A DNA stretch of 64,000 nucleotides from Melampsora larici-populina 98AG31 (taxonomy: Eukaryota > Basidiomycota > Pucciniomycetes > Pucciniales > Melampsoraceae). Location of the stretch: the NCBI RefSeq assembly GCF_000204055.1, contig NW_006768783.1:62001-126000 (forward strand), written 5' to 3'. The position numbers and the translations under genes are program-made. How positions within the stretch are numbered: the first letter of the stretch is position 1; each line of letters starts with the position of its first letter. Of the stretch, positions 56,136 through 64,000 are shown piece by piece. A model generated the notes under the pieces. It worked only from the letters and a program-made list of their open reading frames with translations. It made no database searches and was not told the DNA's origin.

Positions 56136-57979
56136 TTAAGGATTCTGTGTCTTGTAGCCCTGCATGAGGTAGAGTCTGAGTTCCCATGGCCATCAATTTC
56201 ATTGCACCATTGCAAGATGGTTGTTTCAATTCTTCTTCTTTTGATTGATTCCATGAAAATACTTCTTCATTGATCAATAAGGATCCTGAGATCTTGAGCT
56301 TCTCAATGTTGTTCTCTAAGTTCTTGATCTCAAAGGTCTCTTCAATGAGAGTCAGACTTCGCCAGCAAAAAATTCAAAGGGTTTACCAATTAAACACAAT
56401 CAAGGTCAGTACTTTGATAACATGCTAATGATGATTTCTGTCATCTTCTATTTCTGTCATCTTCTTGACAAAGATCTAGAATCAGTTGGTATGTAGTTTC
56501 TCAAAATACATAAATTGAGATTGAATAAGTGAGTTTGATTCAATTTTAGATTCAAAGAGCAAACACAACTATACTCAGACAGTGTATAGAGCCACATCAA
56601 TTGATCCTGTTTTTGCTCAGAAACCTCACAATCCAGGAGAAAGCTAGAGACCCAAGTAGCTGGTCTTGTTGGGGGCCATGATTCCAGATCAAGAAGGTAG
56701 TCCTTGTATCAACACACAAGGACATGATAATTTAGTTGATTAGGCAATCAAAGACCTTGCAACTGCCTGACAACCCAAATATGAGCTTTTTTCTTTATTC
56801 TCAGAAGAAGAGCAGGTTGAACTGTCCAAGCTTCACATGAGATATCAATGTCTGAAATTTGAGGCCGCTGAAACAGAGGTGAAACATGCAAGGAAAATTA
56901 TGAACTTAAATTTGCTGTTGCAAGAGGTAAATCCAGTGCTCAGCTCATGGAGGATAATTACTTGCCTTTAAAAAAGCAAGAGAAGTAGCAGAAGAGGCCT
57001 TCATGGTGCCTGATAAATAGTAAGTATGTATTCTCAAAAATGATGCATTACTAAACTATTCACTTTTGGTGATCTTGTTTGTTCAGACATGAAGTTCACT
57101 ATCTTACAACACACCAATTTAAGATGAAACAGGAAGGACCTTGGCCTCAGATTCAAGTTAGAAGACTTGGACAAAATAGCTGGTTGTTTTCCTTTTTCTA
57201 TCTTGAATAACACTGGAACCAACAACATGCGGTGAATAAACTTGACAAAGTTCCACACTTCTCTCTCACGGGCTGTTGAGTGAGGGAATCATGTCAAACC
57301 CATACAAATGCCTTTGTTCCAGAACATAATATTTGGTAGGGGTGCTAAAAGGTTTGGTGGTTTGGCACACATGTAGTAGAATATAACCTATAGGATCTCT
57401 TCTAGCACCCTGATCCTGTCTAGCAAAATGGTTTCTTCATGACACATTAATTTCACCTTTTGAGGTCTCTGCACGTCATCACAGGACTTGAGGGTTCTCC
57501 TAATATAAGTAATAACTTACTACATGCTGACATTGCTCCTTTGTGCCATCAAAGACCAAAGTTGCAAACATCTCCCATGATTTGACCAGTGCTATTCAGA
57601 GCACGTTTCGAGTGATTTTGCATACTCAATTGATCAATTCAAGTCTACAAGGGTCTACATATGTGCCTGCTTCATTCCCATCCGAGCATCCATGTTGAAA
57701 GTCTTCACTAGATCCATCGAGATAAGCCATATGATTTCTTGCGAGTCCGGGACTCAGACTTGAGCAGATCATACGGGACCGGATCTTGATGAGTCAAACC
57801 ACATTTCAGCCATTGAAATGATGGGTTTAGAGAGTTGTAAACCTAACCCCAATCCTGCCCGGTTGATTCCATTTCCACCTGTATGGTTTTGTGCTGCTGT
57901 TGACCAAAATTGTTGAAGTATTTCTGAACTGAAGCTCAAGCCAACTTGACTATCCAACATTCTATACCGAGAAATCAAA
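56136..57979. other. Repeat-rich intergenic region
   Basis: A coding-like stretch near 56805-56925 (+), EEEQVELSKLHMRYQCLKFE followed by AAETEVKHARKI, has the charged coiled-coil look of transposon-associated proteins but no start or continuation. About 57240-57300 is another single hairpin copy (TTGACAAAGTTCCACAC...GAGTGAGGGAATC). The last ~300 bases should hold the promoter of the RRM gene. No other feature is supported. Confidence 0.45.
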
Positions 57980-59215
57980 ATGATATCAAAGCAATTCATC
58001 CGATCAAGCCTTCGTGCTATCAAAACTCAATCCTCAACTGTTTCTACTCGAGTTCCTGTTCTAGCAGCTATCCGACCAATTCAATCCACTCGATTTGATG
58101 CCACACCTATTCGTTGGATCACATCCTCTTCATTACTGGCTGATGAATCGCCTGCTTCATCTCAACCAATTCAAGAATCTCAAACTTCTCAATCTCAACC
58201 AACAGAAGAACTCTTTTCAGTTTATCTTAGCAATCTATCATTCTCTGTAACCGAAGAACTCTTGAGTGAATTTATCTCTCAATATGCACCTGTCAAAAAG
58301 GTTGACGTGGTCAGGACTAGTGATGGAGCTGCTCGAGGGTAAGAGGTTTTGCCTTTCTATGTTATCGTGCCTACTGAGTTCCACTTACCATTCGGGCTCT
58401 TTTGTAGATTTGCTTTTGCAAAATTCCCTACACAAGCGGATGCCGATGCTGCCGTCAGCGCTATTAACGGACTAGATTTCCTCGGTCGACAAGTTGTAGC
58501 AGCCATCTCTCTCAAACGACCTGTCATCTCTGCTGCCACCAACCAACTTTTCATGTCAGGTTTTCCAACTGATGGTGAATCGGACGAGAGTGCCTTGAGA
58601 AGTGCTCTCCATGAAGCTCTCGGCATGCAGCCTAAGCTGATCCGATTCCACAAATTTCCGGGTGGCTTCCTCAAGGGCACTGGTCACATTGAATTTGCTG
58701 ATGAATCTATGGTGGACGCTGCCCTCGTCAAGCTCCAGGAGCGGAGTGCAAACAACCAGCCTATTCTCGTCAATGGTCATCCGTTAACTCTTGTCAAAGC
58801 TAGGCCACTTCTTCAGCCTCGAAATCGCGCTCGTGGTGGTTTCGGTGGTGGACGAGGAGGATTTGGAGGATCCGGCGGGTACGGATACGGTGCAGCAGGA
58901 GGGTATGGTGGTGTCCAAGGAGGATATGGTGGTCCATCAGGTGGATATGGCGGTGCACCAGGAGGATATGGTGGTGCACCAGGCGGATACGCTGGCGCAC
59001 AGGGTGGATATGGTGGCGGATACAATGCAAGTTATCCGGGCACTCCCGCTGCTGGTGGCTATGGTCAATATGGTAGAGTACGTATCACATTCTGGTCTTT
59101 TCTGCTAGTGCCTCATCTCGGGTTGAAATTATCTAATGACTTATCCTGTCTCATTGTTTTTTTTGCTCAACAGGGAAATGGAAATGAGGATGGTGGAAAT
59201 ACACCTGCTTACTAA
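57980..59215 (+). CDS. RRM RNA-binding protein with Gly/Tyr-rich tail, probably mitochondrial
   Basis: Three exons, 57980-58338, 58408-59077 and 59174-59215, close to 356 residues. The N-terminal ~50 residues (MISKQFIRSSLRAIKTQSST onward) are rich in Arg, Ser and Thr with almost no acid, a strong mitochondrial presequence. A first RRM follows, with RNP2 as VYLSNLSFSV and RNP1 as GFAFAKF, the latter split by intron 1. A second RRM-like domain begins FMSGFPTDG and contains GTGHIEFAD. The tail (about 285-345) is RGG-like, FGGGRGGFGG, then repeated GGYGG units. Such proteins bind mitochondrial or organellar transcripts and can condense through the Gly/Tyr tail; the RNA target is unknown. The gene lies between transposon tracts but has normal codons and introns. 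Confidence 0.88.
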
Positions 59216-59916
59216 TCTTTATCGACATTCAACAATCCTTGAGGCTCTAAGAACTCGCTACCCCCCTCTATCCCTTTATTTTTGCTCACATATTATATTG
59301 AAAAGGCTATCAGATGTATCTTGGAATCTTTAGTCAATACATATATCCTCTTTCCTGTTTATCTCCTAAAATCAATTTATAACTTCAAAGTAAGAAAGAG
59401 GACTACCTGATAAAACCTTGCGAGATGCAAGGATCATAAAAAATCACCTTATCATCCGATGTTCAACTTCGTCTTGACTACCATGCTATGTATCAGGAGC
59501 CCAAGTTGATTCAACTTATCTGAAGCCTGTCCAAAAGTTCAACCCCTAGCCAAGCTAGAGACTACTACCCGACAAGCACTTCCATGATCGTTAATGCAAA
59601 GGCTTCCTCCCTGAGTAATTGTGCAATTAGATACAGAGCTGTCCGATTGATTGGCTGCGGATATTCTTCGGGGCTACGCAATCTCCCTGAAAGCAAAAAT
59701 TCCTCTTCCCAGCCATTTGGGGTGCCGTACTGTCCGCGCCCTTCCCCTGCGCACAGAGGTTTCGGCTTAGGCTTAGGGCTGAGGATTTTTGATGCATATG
59801 GTTGAGAATAGTAGCAGAGGATGATCATGCGTTTTCAAACCCAATCATTCCCTGCGGAACAGATTCCTAGAAACAGCAACGGGATACAAGGGGTACTCAG
59901 GCTCACAATTCATTGG
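59216..59916. other. 3' flank and short unsupported ORFs
   Basis: The first ~150 bases are the likely 3' UTR of the RRM gene. Overlapping frames at 59565-59828 (-) and 59584-59805 (+) share one open stretch and cannot both be real; neither resembles a known family. The right end touches the terminal repeat of the DIRS-type element. Confidence 0.4.
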
Positions 59917-60022
59917 TCAAGGAATCAGCTGGAGGGCTGTGGGCAACGGTCACTTGATTTACGCATGGTGGCCCGGGACCTGAATTGCATGGTTGGCCCG
60001 GGGTTGAGATGATTGGGAGCAC
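59917..60022 (-). repeat. Split direct repeat, distal copy (B2)
   Basis: 106 bp, identical to 60501-60606 except two substitutions (59919 and the T in GATTGG). On the element's strand this is the 3'-most unit and marks its end at about 59917. Confidence 0.9.
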
Positions 60023-60500
60023 TGTGGGTGGCCGTATCTGGCGCTGAGACATCCCACTGGGATTCTCCCCGCTCCGTCGAGAGAAATGAGATAACTGCTT
60101 AAACAATGTTGCACCACTTGGAACTTTAACCCTCTGTCTGACAGGACGGGTGGTGGGCGGGAAATAAAAAATAATTCAAAACTGAGAGACTAAAGGAAAT
60201 TAACACGCTATAACTTGATAATAATGAGTAAGTGAAATATTGGTAAGGGTTATGATGATGTTATTCTATTGAACTTTTGAATACAACTGGGTTGGGTACA
60301 ATGGTTGGAGCAGAGGATGGAGCAGTCGACTAGGCCTGGTGCCTCGATGTTAGCAGAGGTTCGACATACTCCTTGGGGTGATCTGTCGAGGGGCCACTTA
60401 GCTGCTCATCCTCACAGATTGTATTTCTCTTGTGACACCTGTTGCTTGTGTGACACTTCCCTCCTAGCATATTCCACTTGGTTAACACCCTGTGCCAACT

Positions 60501-60606
60501 TCGAGGAATCAGCTGGAGGGCTGTGGGCAACGGTCACTTGATTTACGCATGGTGGCCCGGGACCTGAATTGCATGGTTGGCCCGGGGTTGAGATGATCGG
60601 GAGCAC
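60501..60606 (-). repeat. Split direct repeat, proximal copy (B1)
   Basis: This is the partner of 59917-60022 at a constant offset of 584 bp. It lies between the recombinase stop (60965) and the putative A2 segment (60023-60500). An open frame at 60412-60903 passes through it and is probably not a gene. Confidence 0.9.
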
Positions 60607-60964
60607 ATCCACCCTCGTAGTAGTGGAGAGTCGTTGATGGGTAGAAGATAAGAGCTTGATGTTCGGCTGTGCCGATGGATGTGCGACTCGTAAGCGTGTT
60701 TTACGCGCGTGATTGCTCAATTCTTGTGGGTGAGAGTCACTCCGCGTTTGGAACTGGCCTGTTGGACGTCGACTCTGTGCGAATGGGACGTTTTTAATGA
60801 GTGCCAGACAGGGAGCTCGAGCGTCAGTGGCTGGGAGCTGACCTGCTTGGTAGACCATCCTTTCCAATGATTGACTTTCTCGTCCGGAGGAGGGAGGTGT
60901 CATCGTTTCTGCTTGCAGAAAGGAGAAAGGTTAGCGTCGTACAGTGAAGTCTGAAGACGAATCA

Positions 60965-62128
60965 CTAACAAGAGCCACTCGCGTAATTATCATACGCGAG
61001 CCTTCGAAACCGCGAACTGTGACTTTCACGCACTGACTGTGTGAAGGAGAACCAGGTCAGGTTGAGCAAAGGGTTTTTTGGTAGAGCGCCGTGTTCATTA
61101 CACACGGGAGCTTTAGTTGGGAAGTGGATATGTTCCCCCACGGTGAGTCCAGTTTGTGGCATGTGCTCGGTTGCTTTTCGCATGTTCAGGACGGGGTGGT
61201 TTCTGACGTAGAGGGCGTAGGATTTGCCCGACCATCTGCCGATCGCCTGGATGCTTTTCATGGGCATGCCGGCTTGAGCGAGGGCCGTTGCGCCTCCTGC
61301 CCTGAGGGAGTGCCCGGTCCTGTTGCTGCCGAAGATCAACGTTAATCGTTCCATAAACCAGGCTCTGGTTGGCAGTTGGCCATCTTCTTTGATGAGGAGG
61401 AGAAGTTGGCCTGGGAAGCGTTTGTCACGCAGGTTGATGTAGCGGACCAAAGTTCTGACAGGACACAGGTGGCAGTTTGCCCGCTGTACGATTGCTACCG
61501 GGGTGCCGACAAACTTTCTGTCGGCCTTGTGGTATGGTAAGGTGTAGGTGGCTGCTTCTCCATTGAGAGCAATGAGGATTGAAGACCTTCGTATGGATTT
61601 TCGGGAGTTGCGAAAAGCGATGATGTCAGGCGTGACTAGCTCGCCCAAGCGATGCAGCGCCGCAAACCCGAGGCCCAGAATTAAGTTGAACAGGAGATCG
61701 TCGAAGGTTTGGTTGAACCGGTTTGAAGCGATTTCGAGGTCGAGAAGTGTGAAAGGGGGTGCTTGCTTTGCGGGTGTTGAGAATTGTTTTTCACACCCGG
61801 TCAGCGAATTTTTTATCTTGTCACCGTTTCTGATGGTTGTGACTTCTGGGAATTTTTCTTTGTAGTGGCGGACGATTCCTGTAAGGTACATTTTCATCGT
61901 GCCCGGTTTCACTTCTCTGCCGACTACCGAGATGAAATGTGCCAGGTTGATTTCTGAAGGAACCACGTCTTGAATGTTTTGGGACTTGCAGAAAGCGACG
62001 AATCGTCGGACCCCGCAGGCGTATTTGGCTTGCGATGACGGCTCGAGGCAGTGGTTCTGGTCTGACACGTTCATTGCTTCGCGTTCTGAGAAGCTGTACT
62101 CTTGTGTCACGAAAGTTTTGGCAGGCAT
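60965..62128 (-). CDS. DIRS-type tyrosine recombinase
   Basis: This 387-residue integrase-like enzyme joins and resolves circular cDNA of the element by site-specific recombination. The start is the ATG at 62128; an upstream in-frame GTG is less likely. The N-terminal SAM-like region (residues ~25-100) includes SSQAKYACGVRRFVAFCKSQ. The catalytic part has LHRLGEL with Arg160, GHSLRAGGAT with His273 and Arg276, GRWSGKSY with Trp299 in the second-His position, and ALYVR with the probable nucleophile Tyr307. A CHLCPVRTLVRYINLR block precedes these. All catalytic positions are filled, so the enzyme could be active. It follows the RT gene by about 150 bp on the same strand. Confidence 0.92.
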   Translation of the reverse strand: MPAKTFVTQEYSFSEREAMNVSDQNHCLEPSSQAKYACGVRRFVAFCKSQNIQDVVPSEINLAHFISVVGREVKPGTMKMYLTGIVRHYKEKFPEVTTIRNGDKIKNSLTGCEKQFSTPAKQAPPFTLLDLEIASNRFNQTFDDLLFNLILGLGFAALHRLGELVTPDIIAFRNSRKSIRRSSILIALNGEAATYTLPYHKADRKFVGTPVAIVQRANCHLCPVRTLVRYINLRDKRFPGQLLLLIKEDGQLPTRAWFMERLTLIFGSNRTGHSLRAGGATALAQAGMPMKSIQAIGRWSGKSYALYVRNHPVLNMRKATEHMPQTGLTVGEHIHFPTKAPVCNEHGALPKNPLLNLTWFSFTQSVRESHSSRFRRLAYDNYASGSC

Positions 62129-62280
62129 GTTGCACACGGAGATTTCTTAAATTTGAGAATAACAGAAATTTTTTTTTGTAAAAGTGTTTAGTAAATTTTT
62201 GTTGAAGAGAATAGATCGGTCGCGTAAATTGAAGATACGAAGTTGAGAAGAAAAAATGAGGAAACGAAAAACGGAGATGA

Positions 62281-64000
62281 CTATTTTGAGCGTTTGAAAC
62301 CGCCATCTAGACTTTTAGGGATGGTTGGGAGGGTGATATGTCTTCGAGATGGGGGTGCTCCTTGGTCGGATATGATTTTTCGTCGTGATAGCTGATCCGC
62401 GATGACGTTTCGTTCTCCTGAGACGTGCCTGACTACCACGTTGAGTGACTTTTCCAACATCCTTGTTACCGCGTTCCTGAACAAAATGCAAGTGAGATCC
62501 GTTGGTGAGTGAGACCCAAACAGATAGCATACCGATTCATTATCGGAGAAGATGAGGATTTTCTTTGCGTCTGTAGAGACGGCCAATTCGATGGCTAGTA
62601 CTACCGCTAATAGCTCTGACCAGTAGTTATCCCTCGCCGGAGGCGGGAAGTACAAGTCCCAGGTTTTGTTGGAATCTGGGTTCCAGATGCCTACGCCTGT
62701 TGGGTATGCGTCACAGAAAAATACGATGTCCGTGTCTTGTAGTTCCCAATGATACGATTCCATGATTTGCCGACCGTCCCAGTTTTCTAGAGCGTCTGCC
62801 AGCCAGCATAGGTCCTCTTTTGTCGCCTTGTTGAGAGGAACGTGAGCGTTGCGCATATTTTTCCCGGCGATCTTGTCCCAGGAGGACTGGAGAGACCACC
62901 GTCCTAATGGGAAGATATTGAGTGCCCAGTTCGCCCAACCCGTCAGACGTTGCCATTCGACCAAAGGTTGTGACACCGAATTGGCGAATAGGCGCAGTTG
63001 AGAGATGAGTGCGACTCGTTTTTCTTCCGTCAGAGAGATGACCATGGTGTCCGTGTCGATTAGATGGCCGATGACTTCTAGCTTCGATCCCCAGATCTGC
63101 TTTTCCCAGGCCCATGGAATTCCTAGATAATCGAAAAGGGTAAGGAATTTGGCTTGGTTTAGAGGGATTACATGGGCTTTAAACGAGACCATCTCTTCTG
63201 AGTAGCTGCATCCCCAGGAGTCGTCCATATACGCGTTGATGCCTTGTATGCCTAACTCGAAATAAGCAATCCATAAGATTAACGAAAAGAAGCTGCACCA
63301 AATTTTGGGTGAGCTAGCACATCCAAAATTGACGCAGCGGTCAATGTGGTTCAGACCATCAATTCGGATGGCTTGTCTTAATTGCCATTGACGATGCATG
63401 CCCAGGATACGGAAAGCTGCGTCGACGTCCGATTTCCAGATGGTAGTCTTCCTTGGGCCCGGTTTCCTTTGGCGTGACCAGAAAAACTTAGAATTGTTAA
63501 TGGACGCAAGAGCTCTAGGGGTTCGAAGGTGAATGATTGACAGGATGAATGAGGCAATAGAGTCTAGCTTTATACGGATTTGATTTCTGTCAATTAAGTC
63601 ATTTGGGGATGGGTTACCGTAACTCATATTTGTGCACATGCGTGTCTTCCCTGAATTTTTATTCGTCGCCAGGCACAGAGGAGCAGTCTTCATTCCTCGA
63701 AATGGGGAATGGAAGCCTTCAGAGAATCTACCTAATTTCACCTCCTTGTCTCGTGTCTTGCGGATGATGTCGAGACCTTCACTAGTGTGAACATGATTAT
63801 TGTGTTGAACAGTTTCGTCTGATGGGAGTGGGCACATGGGCCAGAACCCGAGTTCTAGTCCTTCGACGATAGACTTGACGAAAGGCTGATTTGGGTGGGA
63901 GGCGGTCATAAGTTTGATTTGTGAGGCGTTAACGGGACACACAATCCGGAAAATATCCGGGCTGTTGCGTATGGCGTATGCTGCTAGTGGGTCGTCGGAA
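62281..64000 (-). CDS. Reverse transcriptase / RNase H of the DIRS-type element (partial)
   Basis: This is an open frame from beyond the right edge to a stop at 62281, about 573 codons visible. It opens with the block DDPLAAYAIR and IFRIVCPVN, then HPNQPFVKSIVEGLELGFWP, typical of fungal DIRS polyproteins. The RT domain has motif A KSDVDAAFR (about 63409-63435) and motif C AYMDDSWG (around 63215-63235). The thumb region is GHLIDT onward. RNase H follows, with FFCDAYPTGVGIW, SELLAVVLAIELA, IFSDNESV and HVSGERNVIADQLSR, so the acidic triad and final Asp are present. It copies the element's RNA into cDNA. The N-terminal portion, including any gag-like region, is missing from the window. Confidence 0.93.
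   Translation of the reverse strand, partial: SDDPLAAYAIRNSPDIFRIVCPVNASQIKLMTASHPNQPFVKSIVEGLELGFWPMCPLPSDETVQHNNHVHTSEGLDIIRKTRDKEVKLGRFSEGFHSPFRGMKTAPLCLATNKNSGKTRMCTNMSYGNPSPNDLIDRNQIRIKLDSIASFILSIIHLRTPRALASINNSKFFWSRQRKPGPRKTTIWKSDVDAAFRILGMHRQWQLRQAIRIDGLNHIDRCVNFGCASSPKIWCSFFSLILWIAYFELGIQGINAYMDDSWGCSYSEEMVSFKAHVIPLNQAKFLTLFDYLGIPWAWEKQIWGSKLEVIGHLIDTDTMVISLTEEKRVALISQLRLFANSVSQPLVEWQRLTGWANWALNIFPLGRWSLQSSWDKIAGKNMRNAHVPLNKATKEDLCWLADALENWDGRQIMESYHWELQDTDIVFFCDAYPTGVGIWNPDSNKTWDLYFPPPARDNYWSELLAVVLAIELAVSTDAKKILIFSDNESVCYLFGSHSPTDLTCILFRNAVTRMLEKSLNVVVRHVSGERNVIADQLSRRKIISDQGAPPSRRHITLPTIPKSLDGGFKRSK

Larger units (their letters stand above)
59917..64000 (-). mobile_element. DIRS-order tyrosine-recombinase retrotransposon (partial)
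   Basis: A reverse transcriptase/RNase H gene and a tyrosine recombinase gene lie in tandem on the minus strand. Downstream comes a pair of 106-bp direct repeats separated by 478 bp. RT, RNase H and a tyrosine recombinase instead of a DDE integrase define the DIRS order. The repeat pair after the recombinase fits the B1-A2-B2 arrangement of split direct repeats known from Ngaro/PAT-type members. The matching A1 copy and the 5' end would be beyond 64000. Both visible genes are open, so the element may be recent. Confidence 0.85.

Noticed and set aside
58800..59030. Long antisense ORFs through the RRM gene (Pro- and His-rich)
   Set aside because: They are mirror images of the GGYGG repeat tract on the coding strand.
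60412..60903. 163-codon minus-strand ORF after the recombinase
   Set aside because: It runs through the B1 repeat and putative A2 segment of the DIRS-type element, is Ser/Pro/Gln-rich, and the same B sequence in the other copy is read in a different context.
1..64000. tRNA, rRNA or CRISPR features
   Set aside because: I looked for B-box-like GTTCRANNC motifs in cloverleaf context, rRNA signatures and regularly spaced repeats; the only GGTTCGA hits lie in coding or repeat sequence. CRISPR is not expected in a fungal nuclear genome and none was seen.

Overview
This window looks like nuclear DNA of a basidiomycete fungus, most likely a rust (Pucciniales). The evidence is intron-dense genes with short GT-AG introns of about 40-100 nt, an AT-rich composition, broad stretches of decayed transposons between small gene islands, and two predicted secreted proteins of the kind rusts carry. 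The assignment to rusts is inference; no marker gene fixes the species. All exon models were built by hand from reading-frame phase and splice-site consensus.

Layout. 1-711: N-terminal part of a mitochondrial Lon protease (minus strand), running off the left edge. 2601-5175: CTP synthase in 11 exons. 6044-8201: tRNA-dihydrouridine synthase of the Dus1 type (minus). 8283-18300: a transposon region with two broken hAT transposase genes, a GC-rich non-autonomous family, a nested foldback insertion and an 803-bp inverted-repeat element. 21136-23117: a predicted secreted protein with a C-terminal RING-like zinc motif. 25040-27485: a multi-pass membrane protein joining LrgA-like and LrgB-like halves, as in the PLGG1 glycolate/glycerate transporter family. 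27528-31275: two copies of a TA-flanked transposon, the second carrying two further elements nested in it with readable target-site duplications.

32312-34819: a PPS1-like dual-specificity phosphatase (minus). 37997-39158 and 39443-39987: two small genes of unknown function. 42178-42834: a small secreted cysteine-rich protein, an effector candidate. 44035-47456: a CHK2/Rad53-like checkpoint kinase with an N-terminal FHA domain and 12 exons, two of them 19 and 22 nt. 50131-52258: a cytochrome P450. 53366-57979: a decayed Ty3/gypsy-type remnant and a GC-rich foldback element. 57980-59215: a probable mitochondrial glycine-rich RRM protein. 59917-64000: most of a DIRS-order retrotransposon (reverse transcriptase/RNase H, tyrosine recombinase, split direct repeats), running off the right edge.

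The host genes are not an operon or cluster. They are ordinary cell functions (mitochondrial proteolysis, nucleotide synthesis, tRNA modification, phosphatase and checkpoint signalling, oxidation, RNA binding) interrupted by repeat-rich tracts. Both secreted-protein genes lie in or next to those tracts. The most rewarding parts are the two secreted proteins, the LrgAB-type fusion, the DIRS-type element and the nested insertions that preserve their own history.
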